Shown piece by piece: positions 19,051-26,910 of a stretch of DNA of 64,000 bases. The stretch is from positions 1 through 64,000 of the forward strand of contig CAJOLJ010000013.1 in assembly GCA_905235445.1 (NCBI GenBank), in the 5' to 3' direction. The notes beneath the pieces were generated by a model. That model did no database searches. It was not told the origin of the DNA and was given only the letters and a program-made list of their open reading frames with translations. The stretch's first letter is position 1. Each line of letters starts with the position of its first letter. The DNA is from an uncultured Bacteroidales bacterium. GTDB taxonomy: Bacteria > Bacteroidota > Bacteroidia > Bacteroidales > UBA932. Position numbers and translations under genes: made by a program.

Positions 19051-19977
19051 ATGAAAAAGGCTCTTTTCACACTTGTTTTCCTCGCCGCATCCTGTGCAGG
19101 CCTCTTCGCACAGGCCTTCGGCGGATGGCAGATGCCCAAGATCGAGATGCGCTATTCGCAGAAGTTCGAGGACGTAAACTACGCTTCCGACTCCCAGGTA
19201 TACCACAACATGGACATCTATCTGCCCAAAGAGGAGAAAGAATCCTATCCCGTCGTCATACACATCTACGGCAGCGCCTGGTACAGCAACAATTCCAAGG
19301 CAGTGGCAGACCTGGGAACCATCGTGCAGGCCCTGCTCGACGGGGGTTATGCGGTGGTGACGCCGAACCACCGTTCCAGTTCCGATGCCACCTTCCCCGC
19401 ACAGATAAACGACATCAAGGCAGTGGTGAGGTTCATCCGCGCAAACGCAGGGACTTATCACCTCGATACGTCTTTCATTGCCACCTCCGGATTCTCGTCG
19501 GGTGGGCACCTGGCTTCCCTCGCGGCCACTTCCGGCGGGGAGAGCGACCTTGAGGGGGATGTAGGCGGAAACCTCGGGTTCCCAAGTTCCGTTGACGCAT
19601 GCTGCGACTGGTCAGGTCCGATCGACCTCCTCAGGATGGACTGCGGAGGGGTACGGGGCGAAGGGGCCACAGCACCGGAGGAAGCCCTGCTGGGATTCCC
19701 GGTGAAAGGGAACGAGGCTGCGGTCGCGGCGATTTCCCCCATAACCTACGCAGACCCCAATGACCCTCCGGTAATCATCTTCCACGGCACTGCCGACAAC
19801 GTGGTCCCCTCATGCCAGGGGACCTGGCTGTACGAGAACCTCCGTTCAGCGGGCGTTACAGCCGAACTGCACATGATAGCAGGCGGAGGGCACGGGTTCA
19901 GGATGTACACCAAGTCCACCCTCGGAAGGATGGTGGAATTCCTGGATGAAGCCAGGGAGGCGAAATCAAAACCATAA
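19051..19977 (+). CDS. Secreted alpha/beta hydrolase, BD-FAE/esterase type
   Basis: A 308-residue protein with a clear signal peptide (KKALFTLVFLAASCAGLFAQA). The alpha/beta-hydrolase fold shows an oxyanion segment HIYGSAWYSNNSK, the nucleophile elbow SGFSSGGHLA near residue 150, the acid segment IIFHGTADNVVP near 247 and the histidine in AGGGHGF near 280. It is likely a carboxylesterase acting on acylated glycans or similar compounds in the periplasm or outside the cell; the substrate is unknown. It stands alone between the ABC exporter and the convergent trp operon. Confidence 0.8.
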   Translation: MKKALFTLVFLAASCAGLFAQAFGGWQMPKIEMRYSQKFEDVNYASDSQVYHNMDIYLPKEEKESYPVVIHIYGSAWYSNNSKAVADLGTIVQALLDGGYAVVTPNHRSSSDATFPAQINDIKAVVRFIRANAGTYHLDTSFIATSGFSSGGHLASLAATSGGESDLEGDVGGNLGFPSSVDACCDWSGPIDLLRMDCGGVRGEGATAPEEALLGFPVKGNEAAVAAISPITYADPNDPPVIIFHGTADNVVPSCQGTWLYENLRSAGVTAELHMIAGGGHGFRMYTKSTLGRMVEFLDEAREAKSKP

Positions 19978-20049
19978 AACAAGCCGTAATCCTTCTATAG
20001 CAAAAAAGAAGGATGACAGCGAATGTACCGATAAATCGCACTTTCAGCC

Positions 20050-20829
20050 CTACGAGGAGGAGAGTGCTTCGAATAGTTTGTCCAGAGCCTCGTCCGGTCC
20101 GCCGCTCTCCTCCAGAAGGGTGACGAACTTACTGCCGATGATGGCGCCGGCAGCATGGGCCACTGCGGCCTCCAGAGTCTGGCGGTTGCTGATTCCGAAG
20201 CCTATCATACGGGGATGCTTCAGGTTCATCGCATCGATGCGGCGGAAGTATTCCTGCTTCCGCTCGTCAAAGCTCTTCTGGGCGCCGGTTATTGACGCTG
20301 AACTCACCATGTAGATGAACCCGTCGGTATTGTCGTCGATGAAACGGACCCTCTCTTCCTCGGTCTCGGGCGTGATGAGCATTATGACGTGGATACCGAA
20401 CTCCCCCGCTATTGGCTTCACTTCTTCCATATAGTCCTTGAAGGGCAGGTCCGGAATGATTACGCCACTTACCCCGCTGTCCTTGCAGCTACGGAAAAAG
20501 TTCCTGTAACCATACTGCATCACCACGTTCAGGTATCCCATCAGCACCAGGGGAATGGACACCTCGTCCTTGATTTCAGTGAGCTGGGCGAAAAGTTTGG
20601 AGATGGTCATCCCATTCCTGATGGCACTTGTTGCCGCACTCTGGATTACCGGACCGTCCGCCAGGGGGTCCGAGAAGGGAAAGCCAACCTCCACCATGGC
20701 GATACCTCGCCTTTCCATGGCGCGGATCACCTCGGCAGTTCCTTCCAGGCTGGGATCGCCCGCACAGAAATAGAGGGAGAGAAGTTTCCGGTCCCCCCGC
20801 TGCGCAAATAATTTGTCTATCTTGTTCAT
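20050..20829 (-). CDS. trpA: Tryptophan synthase alpha subunit
   Basis: TrpA, 259 residues from MNKIDKLFAQRG at 20829; the track start at 20922 lies inside trpF. It cleaves indole-3-glycerol phosphate and passes indole to TrpB. Catalytic Glu is in MVEVGFPFSDPLADGP, Asp in GVIIPDLPF, and the phosphate site is GFGISNRQTL. The start overlaps the trpF stop by 4 bases (ATGA), typical of translational coupling. It is the last gene of the operon. Downstream, a 7-bp ATCCTTC/GAAGGAT hairpin (about 19997-20022) could be a weak terminator. Confidence 0.96.
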   Translation of the reverse strand: MNKIDKLFAQRGDRKLLSLYFCAGDPSLEGTAEVIRAMERRGIAMVEVGFPFSDPLADGPVIQSAATSAIRNGMTISKLFAQLTEIKDEVSIPLVLMGYLNVVMQYGYRNFFRSCKDSGVSGVIIPDLPFKDYMEEVKPIAGEFGIHVIMLITPETEEERVRFIDDNTDGFIYMVSSASITGAQKSFDERKQEYFRRIDAMNLKHPRMIGFGISNRQTLEAAVAHAAGAIIGSKFVTLLEESGGPDEALDKLFEALSSS

Positions 20830-21443
20830 GATCGTAGTGTTTCGATGAATGTCCCTAGGGCCTCCACGTCCTTGAGTCCGGGAGCGGTCTCGAAGCGGCT
20901 GTTGAGGTCGACACCGATGCACTGAGGGAGATCCAAGGAGCGGATGCGCATCCCGTCACCGGGCCCGATTCCCCCGCTGAGGAGAAAAGGAAGGGAGCCA
21001 TTGTAGTGCCGAAGCACGTTCCAGTCAAACTGCCGGCCGTTCCCACCCGGCAACTTCCCCTTGGTATCGAAAAGGAAGCCGTCGCAGATGTTCTCATACT
21101 CCCGGGCCTGTGCCAGGTCCCCAGGTCCTGAAATAGCCAGGCTCCTTAGGACTTGTACGGAGGGAAGCCGCTCCTTCAGTTCCGTGATTGCCTCCGGGGA
21201 CTCATGCCCGTGGAGTTGTATGATGTCAAGGCCAAAGCCTTTCACGGCGGAGAGGATATCCGGCAGGGCGGAATCGACAAAGACCCCCACCCTCCGGCAG
21301 CTACCGGGCAGATATGAGGGCACCTCCACTCCGACGTAGCGGCTCGACCCAGGCCAGAAGATGAATCCCATGAGGTCGACACCGAGGGCCTCCACGGCTC
21401 GGATGTTCTCGGGATAGCGCATCCCGCATACCTTGATAATCAT
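20826..21443 (-). CDS. trpF: Phosphoribosylanthranilate isomerase
   Basis: TrpF, 205 residues from MIIKVCGMRYPENIRA at 21443. It isomerises N-(5-phosphoribosyl)anthranilate to CdRP. KVCGMR carries the catalytic Cys, GFIFWPGSSRYV follows, and the conserved DLNSRFE segment with the catalytic Asp is near the C-terminus. Overlaps trpC by 4 bases and trpA by 4 bases. The track ORF of 234 residues extends into trpC and is not the true start. Confidence 0.95.
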   Translation of the reverse strand: MIIKVCGMRYPENIRAVEALGVDLMGFIFWPGSSRYVGVEVPSYLPGSCRRVGVFVDSALPDILSAVKGFGLDIIQLHGHESPEAITELKERLPSVQVLRSLAISGPGDLAQAREYENICDGFLFDTKGKLPGGNGRQFDWNVLRHYNGSLPFLLSGGIGPGDGMRIRSLDLPQCIGVDLNSRFETAPGLKDVEALGTFIETLRS

Positions 21444-22228
21444 AGCTTTGCGATGAATTGCCCCAGGACTGCGCCCGGGTCCGGTTCTTTCATGAAGCGC
21501 TCCCCTATCAGGAATCCCCGGAAACCGCACTGCCGAAGAGATGAGATGGTTTCAGGATGCCCAATCCCGCTCTCGCTCACTTTCACGGCGCCCTCAGGCA
21601 GTTTCCCTGCCAAGCGGAAACTGTTTTGTACGTCGGTGAGGAAGGTGCCGAGGTTCCGGTTGTTGACCCCGCACATGTCCGGTTCAAGGTCCGCATATGA
21701 GAGTTCCTTCTCGGAATGCATTTCCAGCAGGACCTCCATGCCCAGGGAATGGGCGGTACCCAGAAGAAGGCGGCACTCTTCCTTGCCAAGTTCGGAGGCT
21801 ATCAGAAGCACCGCCGAGGCTCCGCTCAGGCGCGCCATGTACAGTTGGTACTCATCCACCACGAATTCCTTGTAGAGGATGGGGAGGGTGACCCCGCTCC
21901 CCCTGGCTTTCGAGATGAAGTCAGGACTGCCCCCGAAGTACTTCCCGTCGGCGAGGATGCTCAGGGCAGCCGCCCCGTTCCTCTGGTATCCAAGCGGAAT
22001 TACCGCAGCGTCGCCATCTTCCCGGATCCAACCCTTTGAAGGGGACTTGCGCTTGAACTCAGCGATGATTCCGCTGGGGGAAGAGAGCAAGGCCTCAGCC
22101 ATCGAAGGTTGCCCCCCACCGTCCAGGAGGGGTTCGACCCGCTCCGCCAGGGTGCGAAGGGGCACCTCCCGCTTCAGGGCGGCGACTTCCTGCCGCTTGT
22201 GGGCGGTGATTTCGTCCAGGATATCCAT
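21440..22228 (-). CDS. trpC: Indole-3-glycerol phosphate synthase
   Basis: TrpC, 262 residues from MDILDEITAHKRQEVAALK at 22228. It closes CdRP to indole-3-glycerol phosphate. FKRKSPSKGWI carries a catalytic Lys, LYKEFVVDEYQ another, and GVNNRNLGTF plus SESGIGHPETI form the phosphate-binding end. Separate from TrpF here, unlike the fused enterobacterial enzyme. It starts two bases after the trpD stop. Confidence 0.96.
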   Translation of the reverse strand: MDILDEITAHKRQEVAALKREVPLRTLAERVEPLLDGGGQPSMAEALLSSPSGIIAEFKRKSPSKGWIREDGDAAVIPLGYQRNGAAALSILADGKYFGGSPDFISKARGSGVTLPILYKEFVVDEYQLYMARLSGASAVLLIASELGKEECRLLLGTAHSLGMEVLLEMHSEKELSYADLEPDMCGVNNRNLGTFLTDVQNSFRLAGKLPEGAVKVSESGIGHPETISSLRQCGFRGFLIGERFMKEPDPGAVLGQFIAKL

Positions 22229-22230
22229 CT

Positions 22231-23226
22231 CTAGCTGTTCAGTTCCACGAATTTCCTGAAATTCGAGAGGGCCTTGCCGCTTTCCAGGCTCTCCCTTGCA
22301 ATATCCAGGGCATGCAGGATGTCCAGGCTCTGGTCCATGCACTGGATGGCGACGGCGGCATTGGCAAGAACGGTGTTCTTCTGCCCCTCCGTGGAGCGGT
22401 TCTCCAGGACAGAGTCGAAAATGGCCGCGGCCTCCTGGGGAGTCCTGCCTCCGAAGAGGTCGTAGTCTTTCGTCAAGGGCAGGTTGAAATCGGACGGGTC
22501 GAACACCTTCTCATACTTGTTGGTGCATATCTTGAAAGTCCCCGTCAGGGAGATTTCATCGTAACCGTCGGTGCTGCTAACCAGGGCATAGTCCACACCC
22601 ATCTTCTGGAACACATTGTTATAGAGGCGCATCTGCTCCAGGGTGGCGGTCCCCATCACGTTGCATTTCGGCTGGGAGGGATTCACAAGGGGGCCGAGCA
22701 GGTTGAAGAAAGTCATGAAAGGGAGGACCTTGCGGACCGGGCCGACGAACTTCATCGCCCGGGCATAGACCTGGGCATGGAGATACACCATGTGAGTTTC
22801 AGCCATGGAGCGGTTCAGGCGGTCCGCATCGAAGGTGAATTTCACCCCGTGCCGGGCCATCACGTCGCTGGCCCCGGAGGTGCTGGTGCTGGCATAGTTG
22901 CCGTGCTTGGCCACATTGTAACCCGCCCCGGCCACAACGGCGCAGGCGCACGTGGAAATGTTGAAAGTGTTCTTCATGTCTCCGCCGGTCCCGACGATAT
23001 CGACATACTTGTCAGCGTCGAGTTTCACGGAAAGTCCGGTCTCGAGGATGCCGTCACGGAAGCCCAGGAGTTCATCGACGGTGATGCCGCGCAGTTGCAG
23101 CATGCTCATAAGGGCGGCCAACTGCTCGTTGGGATACTTTTCCTGGGTGATGTTGATAAGGATGTCGCGGGTCTCCTCGCGTGACAGATACTCGTGATTG
23201 AGAATCTCTTCTAGATACTTTTTCAT
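22231..23226 (-). CDS. trpD: Anthranilate phosphoribosyltransferase
   Basis: TrpD, 331 residues, transfers phosphoribose from PRPP to anthranilate. VGTGGDMKNTFNIST is the PRPP-binding loop, KHGNYASTSTSGASDV the anthranilate site, and the GPLVNPSQP segment follows. Not fused to TrpG. It lies 36 bases after trpG. Confidence 0.96.
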   Translation of the reverse strand: MKKYLEEILNHEYLSREETRDILINITQEKYPNEQLAALMSMLQLRGITVDELLGFRDGILETGLSVKLDADKYVDIVGTGGDMKNTFNISTCACAVVAGAGYNVAKHGNYASTSTSGASDVMARHGVKFTFDADRLNRSMAETHMVYLHAQVYARAMKFVGPVRKVLPFMTFFNLLGPLVNPSQPKCNVMGTATLEQMRLYNNVFQKMGVDYALVSSTDGYDEISLTGTFKICTNKYEKVFDPSDFNLPLTKDYDLFGGRTPQEAAAIFDSVLENRSTEGQKNTVLANAAVAIQCMDQSLDILHALDIARESLESGKALSNFRKFVELNS

Positions 23227-23262
23227 AGTTTACATTATTTAATTTCAATTATTTCCGTTATT

Positions 23263-23823
23263 TCAGCTGATCCAATTCCCGAGGATGGCAGCCCCCTGGG
23301 GCGTCAGGACGCTCTCGGGATGGAACTGGATGCCGTGGATGTCGAACTTGCGGTGTCGTAGGGCCATGATCTGCCCCTCATCGCTTACGGCGGTTACCTC
23401 CAGGGTGTCGGGGAAGCCTTCACGGCTGACCACCCAACTGTGGTAGCGGCCCATCACTATCCGCTGGGGCAATCCCCGGAAAATGGGGTCCACCCCGAAC
23501 TGCGTGCCCTCAGTGGCCACCCCGTGAAAAACGTCGCTGAGGTTCTCCAGGCGGCCACCGAACACTTCGGCAATGGCCTGATGGCCAAGGCAGACGCCAA
23601 GAATGGGCTTTCTCCCTGCATAGGTTCGGATGACGTCTATCAGAAGTCCGGCCTCCGAGGGAATGCCGGGACCTGGCGACAGGATGATCCTGTCGAAAGA
23701 CTCAAGTTCCTCCAGCGCGAAGCGGTCGTTTCGCAGGACGGTGACCTCCGCACCCAAAGACTTCACCAGATGAGAGAGGTTGTAGGTGAAGCTGTCATAA
23801 TTGTCAATGATAACGATATTCAT
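23263..23823 (-). CDS. trpG: Anthranilate synthase component II (glutamine amidotransferase)
   Basis: TrpG, 186 residues, supplies ammonia from glutamine to TrpE. Class I amidotransferase features: IIDNYDSFTYNL at the N-terminus, ILSPGPGIP, catalytic Cys in ILGVCLGHQAI, and the His-Glu pair in GIQFHPESVLT. The start is 4 bases after the trpE stop. The sequence could in principle also serve PabB, but its place in the operon makes TrpG the clear role. Confidence 0.95.
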   Translation of the reverse strand: MNIVIIDNYDSFTYNLSHLVKSLGAEVTVLRNDRFALEELESFDRIILSPGPGIPSEAGLLIDVIRTYAGRKPILGVCLGHQAIAEVFGGRLENLSDVFHGVATEGTQFGVDPIFRGLPQRIVMGRYHSWVVSREGFPDTLEVTAVSDEGQIMALRHRKFDIHGIQFHPESVLTPQGAAILGNWIS

Positions 23824-23827
23824 GGTC

Positions 23828-25228
23828 TTACATTTGTTCGGCCATCAGGATGGCACGGCGCAGGGCGTTCAACTTGTTATTGACTTCCTGGAGTTCGTAT
23901 TCTTCATTGCTGCGGGCCACGATGCCCCCTCCGGCCTGGAACCACAGTTCGTTGTTCCGGCTCACGAAAGTGCGGATGGTAATGGCCTGGTTGAGACTGC
24001 CGTCGATGCCGATGTAGCCGATGCAGCCGCCGTATGCGCCACGGTTGTGGGGCTCGTACTCACTGATGAGCTGCATCGCACGCACCTTGGGAGCCCCGCT
24101 GAGGGTGCCGGCGGGGAAGGTGTCCATGAAGGTCTTGACGGGATCCGCATCAGCGTCAAGCTCTCCGCTCACACGGGAAACGAGGTGGATCACATGGCTA
24201 TAGTACTGGAGATCCTTGTAGAAATCCACCCTTACGTCGTGACAATTGCGGCTGAGGTCGTTGCGGGCCAGGTCGACGAGCATCACGTGCTCGGCATTCT
24301 CCTTGGGGTCACTGCGCAGGAACTCTGCTCCACGGGCATCCTCCTCCCTGTTTCCGGTGCGTTTGGTCGTGCCGGCGATGGGGTCGATGTAGGCCCGGCC
24401 GCCCTCAATGCGGCAGTGCGTCTCCGGGGAAGAGCCGAAGATGCGGAAGCCCCCGAAGTCGAAATAGAACAGGTACGGGCTGGGATTGATGCTACGCAGG
24501 GCCCTGTATAGTTTGAAGTCATCCCCTTCGTATTTCTGGATGAAGCGACGCGACAGGACGACCTGGAAGACATCCCCGCGAAGACAGTGCGCGATTCCCC
24601 TTCGGATGTTGGCCTTGTGCCCTTCGTCCGTGAGGGTGGAGGAGGTTTCCCCGACGGGATGGAAACCGTAGGGGTTGACATTGGTGCGGTTCATCTCCTG
24701 CTCAATCCTCGCAAGAGAGCTCCGCTCACCCTCCTCCAGCAGTTCCACAAGGACCATCGTGTTGTTGAAATGGTCGAACATGATGATGTACTTGTACAGG
24801 ATGTACAGGACATCGGGCGCATCGTTGCGCTCCTGGGTCTCGTCCTTGACCGGGATATTCTCGAGATAACGGACAGCATTGAAGGTCATGTAGCCGTACA
24901 GGCCGCACATGCTTCGGCATTCTCCCCCGACTTCGAAACTGTGGATGAACTCGTTGACGGCCCTATCCAGGGTATAGTCCGCCGACAGAGGGCGCCGCAC
25001 CCTCCTTCCGTCGGGATAGCTGTGCACCGCAACCCCATGTTCCACGGCTACGCTTCCGATGGGAGCGATGCCTATGAAGGAGCGGGAATTCTCTCCCCCG
25101 TGGTAGTCGCTTGACTCCATCAGGGCGGACTGCGGATAAAGGTCACGGAGTTTCATGTACACCGAAACCGGGGTGTGAAGGTCCGCCAGCCGCCTGCGGA
25201 CGGCGGTAGTGTATTTAGAAGTCGCCAT
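23828..25228 (-). CDS. trpE: Anthranilate synthase component I
   Basis: TrpE, 466 residues, makes anthranilate from chorismate. The N-terminal LMESSDYHGGENSRSF fits the tryptophan feedback site (LLESx(10)S). The chorismate-binding C-terminus has IAGTTKRTGNREED, LVDLARNDL, SGAPKVRAMQLI and YGGCIGYIG. Together these suggest an enzyme that is both feedback-inhibited and controlled at the transcript level by the leader. Its start overlaps the trpB stop by 14 bases. Confidence 0.96.
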   Translation of the reverse strand: MATSKYTTAVRRRLADLHTPVSVYMKLRDLYPQSALMESSDYHGGENSRSFIGIAPIGSVAVEHGVAVHSYPDGRRVRRPLSADYTLDRAVNEFIHSFEVGGECRSMCGLYGYMTFNAVRYLENIPVKDETQERNDAPDVLYILYKYIIMFDHFNNTMVLVELLEEGERSSLARIEQEMNRTNVNPYGFHPVGETSSTLTDEGHKANIRRGIAHCLRGDVFQVVLSRRFIQKYEGDDFKLYRALRSINPSPYLFYFDFGGFRIFGSSPETHCRIEGGRAYIDPIAGTTKRTGNREEDARGAEFLRSDPKENAEHVMLVDLARNDLSRNCHDVRVDFYKDLQYYSHVIHLVSRVSGELDADADPVKTFMDTFPAGTLSGAPKVRAMQLISEYEPHNRGAYGGCIGYIGIDGSLNQAITIRTFVSRNNELWFQAGGGIVARSNEEYELQEVNNKLNALRRAILMAEQM

Positions 25229-26417
25229 ATTCCTTCGCCATTTCCTTGTTTTTCAGATAGGTCTCGACATCCTTGTCGCCACGCCCGCTGACTGTGAGGA
25301 CTACGATGTCGTCGGGAAGAAGTGTCATCTTGCCCAGCGCCGCAACGGCATGGGCGCTTTCGATGGCAGGGATGATGCCTTCGAGCCGGGTCATTTCATA
25401 TCCTGCATGGATGGCCTCGTCATCGTTTATGGCGAGGACCTGGGTCCTCCCGTGTTTAGCCATGTTGCTGTGCATCGGTCCCACCCCTGGATAGTCCAGG
25501 CCGGCAGAGATGGAGAATGCTTCCTCGATCTGGCCGTCGGGAGTCTGCATGACAAGCATTTTGGAGCCGTGCAGGATGCCGGTCCGGCCACGGTGGATGG
25601 TCGCAGCGGTATAGCCGGAATCGACGCCATGGCCGCCGGCTTCCGCCAGGACGATCCGGACTCTCTCATCGTCCATGTAATGATAGACGGTACCGGCCGC
25701 ATTGCTTCCCCCGCCGATGCAGGCGACCAGGTAGTCGGGATAGTCCCTCCCGACCTGATCCTGCAGCTGGACTTTGATCTCCTCCGAAATGACGCTCTGT
25801 AGCCTGGCCACGAGGTCCGGATAAGGGTGAGGCCCCATGGTGGAGCCGACCAGGTAATACGTATCGGAAGGGTGGCAGCACCAATCCCGGATGGCGGCGG
25901 AGCAGGCGTCACTCAGGGTCATGTTGCCGGTGGTGACCGGATTTACCTTCGCACCCAGCATACGCATCCGCTCGACGTTGGTATGCTGACGCTCTACATC
26001 GGTCTTGCCCATGAAAATCTCACACTCCATGCCCATCAGGGCGCAGACAGTGGCGGTCGCAACCCCGTGCTGGCCGGCACCGGTCTCCGCAATGACCCTG
26101 GTCTTTCCCATCTCCCTTGCCAGGAGGATCTGGCCTATGGCATTGTTGATCTTATGGGCGCCGGTATGGTTGCAGTCCTCGCGTTTAAGGTAAAGACGGC
26201 AGCCATACTTGCGGCTCATGCGCTGGGCATAGTACAGGGGAGAGGGCCTTCCGGCATAGTCCCTCAGCAAGCGACGGTATTCCTGCTGGAAAGCGGCGCT
26301 TTCGATGACTGGGAGGTAGGCCTGACGCAACTCCTCGACGCATTTGTAAAGGATCTCGGGGATGTAGGCTCCGCCAAACTCCCCATAGAATCCGTTTTCG
26401 TCCACTTGGTAACTCAT
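25215..26417 (-). CDS. trpB: Tryptophan synthase beta subunit
   Basis: TrpB (TrpB1 type), 400 residues, condenses indole and serine with PLP. FGGAYIPEIL opens the protein; the Schiff-base Lys is in EDCNHTGAHKINNA near residue 86; the catalytic Glu is in AETGAGQHGVA; the phosphate-binding loop is GGGSNAAG. It is first in the operon, as usual for Bacteroidota, and separated from trpA at the far end. The leader/attenuator ends about 25 bases upstream. Confidence 0.97.
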   Translation of the reverse strand: MSYQVDENGFYGEFGGAYIPEILYKCVEELRQAYLPVIESAAFQQEYRRLLRDYAGRPSPLYYAQRMSRKYGCRLYLKREDCNHTGAHKINNAIGQILLAREMGKTRVIAETGAGQHGVATATVCALMGMECEIFMGKTDVERQHTNVERMRMLGAKVNPVTTGNMTLSDACSAAIRDWCCHPSDTYYLVGSTMGPHPYPDLVARLQSVISEEIKVQLQDQVGRDYPDYLVACIGGGSNAAGTVYHYMDDERVRIVLAEAGGHGVDSGYTAATIHRGRTGILHGSKMLVMQTPDGQIEEAFSISAGLDYPGVGPMHSNMAKHGRTQVLAINDDEAIHAGYEMTRLEGIIPAIESAHAVAALGKMTLLPDDIVVLTVSGRGDKDVETYLKNKEMAKEYGDF

Positions 26418-26442
26418 ATCGTGCGTGTTGTTTATTCCTGTA

Positions 26443-26474
26443 TAAAAAATGGCCCGTCGTGATTACGACAGGCC
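26443..26474 (-). terminator. trp operon attenuator (intrinsic terminator in the leader)
   Basis: On the minus strand GGCCTGTCGT (26474-26465), loop AATC, ACGACGGGCC (26460-26451) form a 10-bp stem with one T-G pair, followed by ATTTTTTATAC. It lies between the leader peptide stop and trpB, 25 bases before the trpB start, so it can only work as an attenuator. An upstream GCAGCC (26507-26502) could pair with GGCcTGT of the ascending stem as a competing antiterminator; that is inference, no folding was run. Confidence 0.85.
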
Positions 26475-26512
26475 TTATCTTGTAAGTTGATTGTTTTACA
26501 CGGCTGCGCTTC

Positions 26513-26566
26513 TCACGAATTTTCAATCCTTGAGCAACGCCACCATCCTGCAAAACGAGTCATCAT
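26513..26566 (-). CDS. trpL: trp leader peptide with tandem Trp codons
   Basis: A 17-codon ORF too short for the ORF track, reading MMTRFAGWWRCSRIENS and stop. Codons 8 and 9 are both TGG. It begins 25 bases after the -7 box, ends about 38 bases before the attenuator stem, and precedes trpB. Two adjacent Trp codons in a short ORF ahead of a trp-operon terminator is the standard arrangement of ribosome-mediated attenuation: a ribosome stalled on scarce Trp-tRNA would prevent the terminator from forming. Two possible starts (26566 and 26563). Confidence 0.82.
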   Translation of the reverse strand: MMTRFAGWWRCSRIENS

Positions 26567-26590
26567 TGTATTTCAATTCTTAGTCCGGGG

Positions 26591-26598
26591 CAAAGGTA
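26591..26598 (-). promoter_or_regulatory. -7 box of the trp operon promoter
   Basis: TACCTTTG on the minus strand, a full match to TAnnTTTG. It puts the transcript start near 26584, about 18 bases before the leader peptide. The -33 region at 20-base spacing reads GATG, a poor match to TTTG. Confidence 0.5.
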
Positions 26599-26910
26599 TA
26601 TTAAATTTCAATAACGTGCATCATTTTTCAAAAAAACTATTGCAAATATTTCAATTGCCCTTGAGGGGACTCTTTTTTGCCGGAAGACCAAGTGATTGGA
26701 CCAAAGTATGAAGGGAAGGGACCTCCGGGCTTTTTTGCCTCCTGTCCCTCCCCCCGGGTGGCATCCCCACGCACAACTTTTTCCCGGGAAAGATGCCCAT
26801 ACTGGGAGATTATTTTGTATATTTGATGTGCCTTGGATGTGCGGCAGCGATGCCTCCCTCCCCGAGGTCCCAATCCGGCTCACACAGTACGCCACCCACA
26901 TAATAGCACT
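26599..26910. other. Divergent intergenic region between trp leader and secreted esterase
   Basis: About 310 bases with no supportable gene. It is AT-rich near the trp promoter and GC-rich at 26720-26790. A plus-strand TATATTTG at 26818-26825 fits the -7 box of the downstream esterase-sialidase pair. Overlapping ORFs on both strands here lack recognisable content. Confidence 0.45.
26818..26825 (+). promoter_or_regulatory. Candidate -7 box of the esterase-sialidase pair
   Basis: TATATTTG, a full match to TAnnTTTG, about 85 bases before the esterase start. No clear -33 TTTG. Confidence 0.4.
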
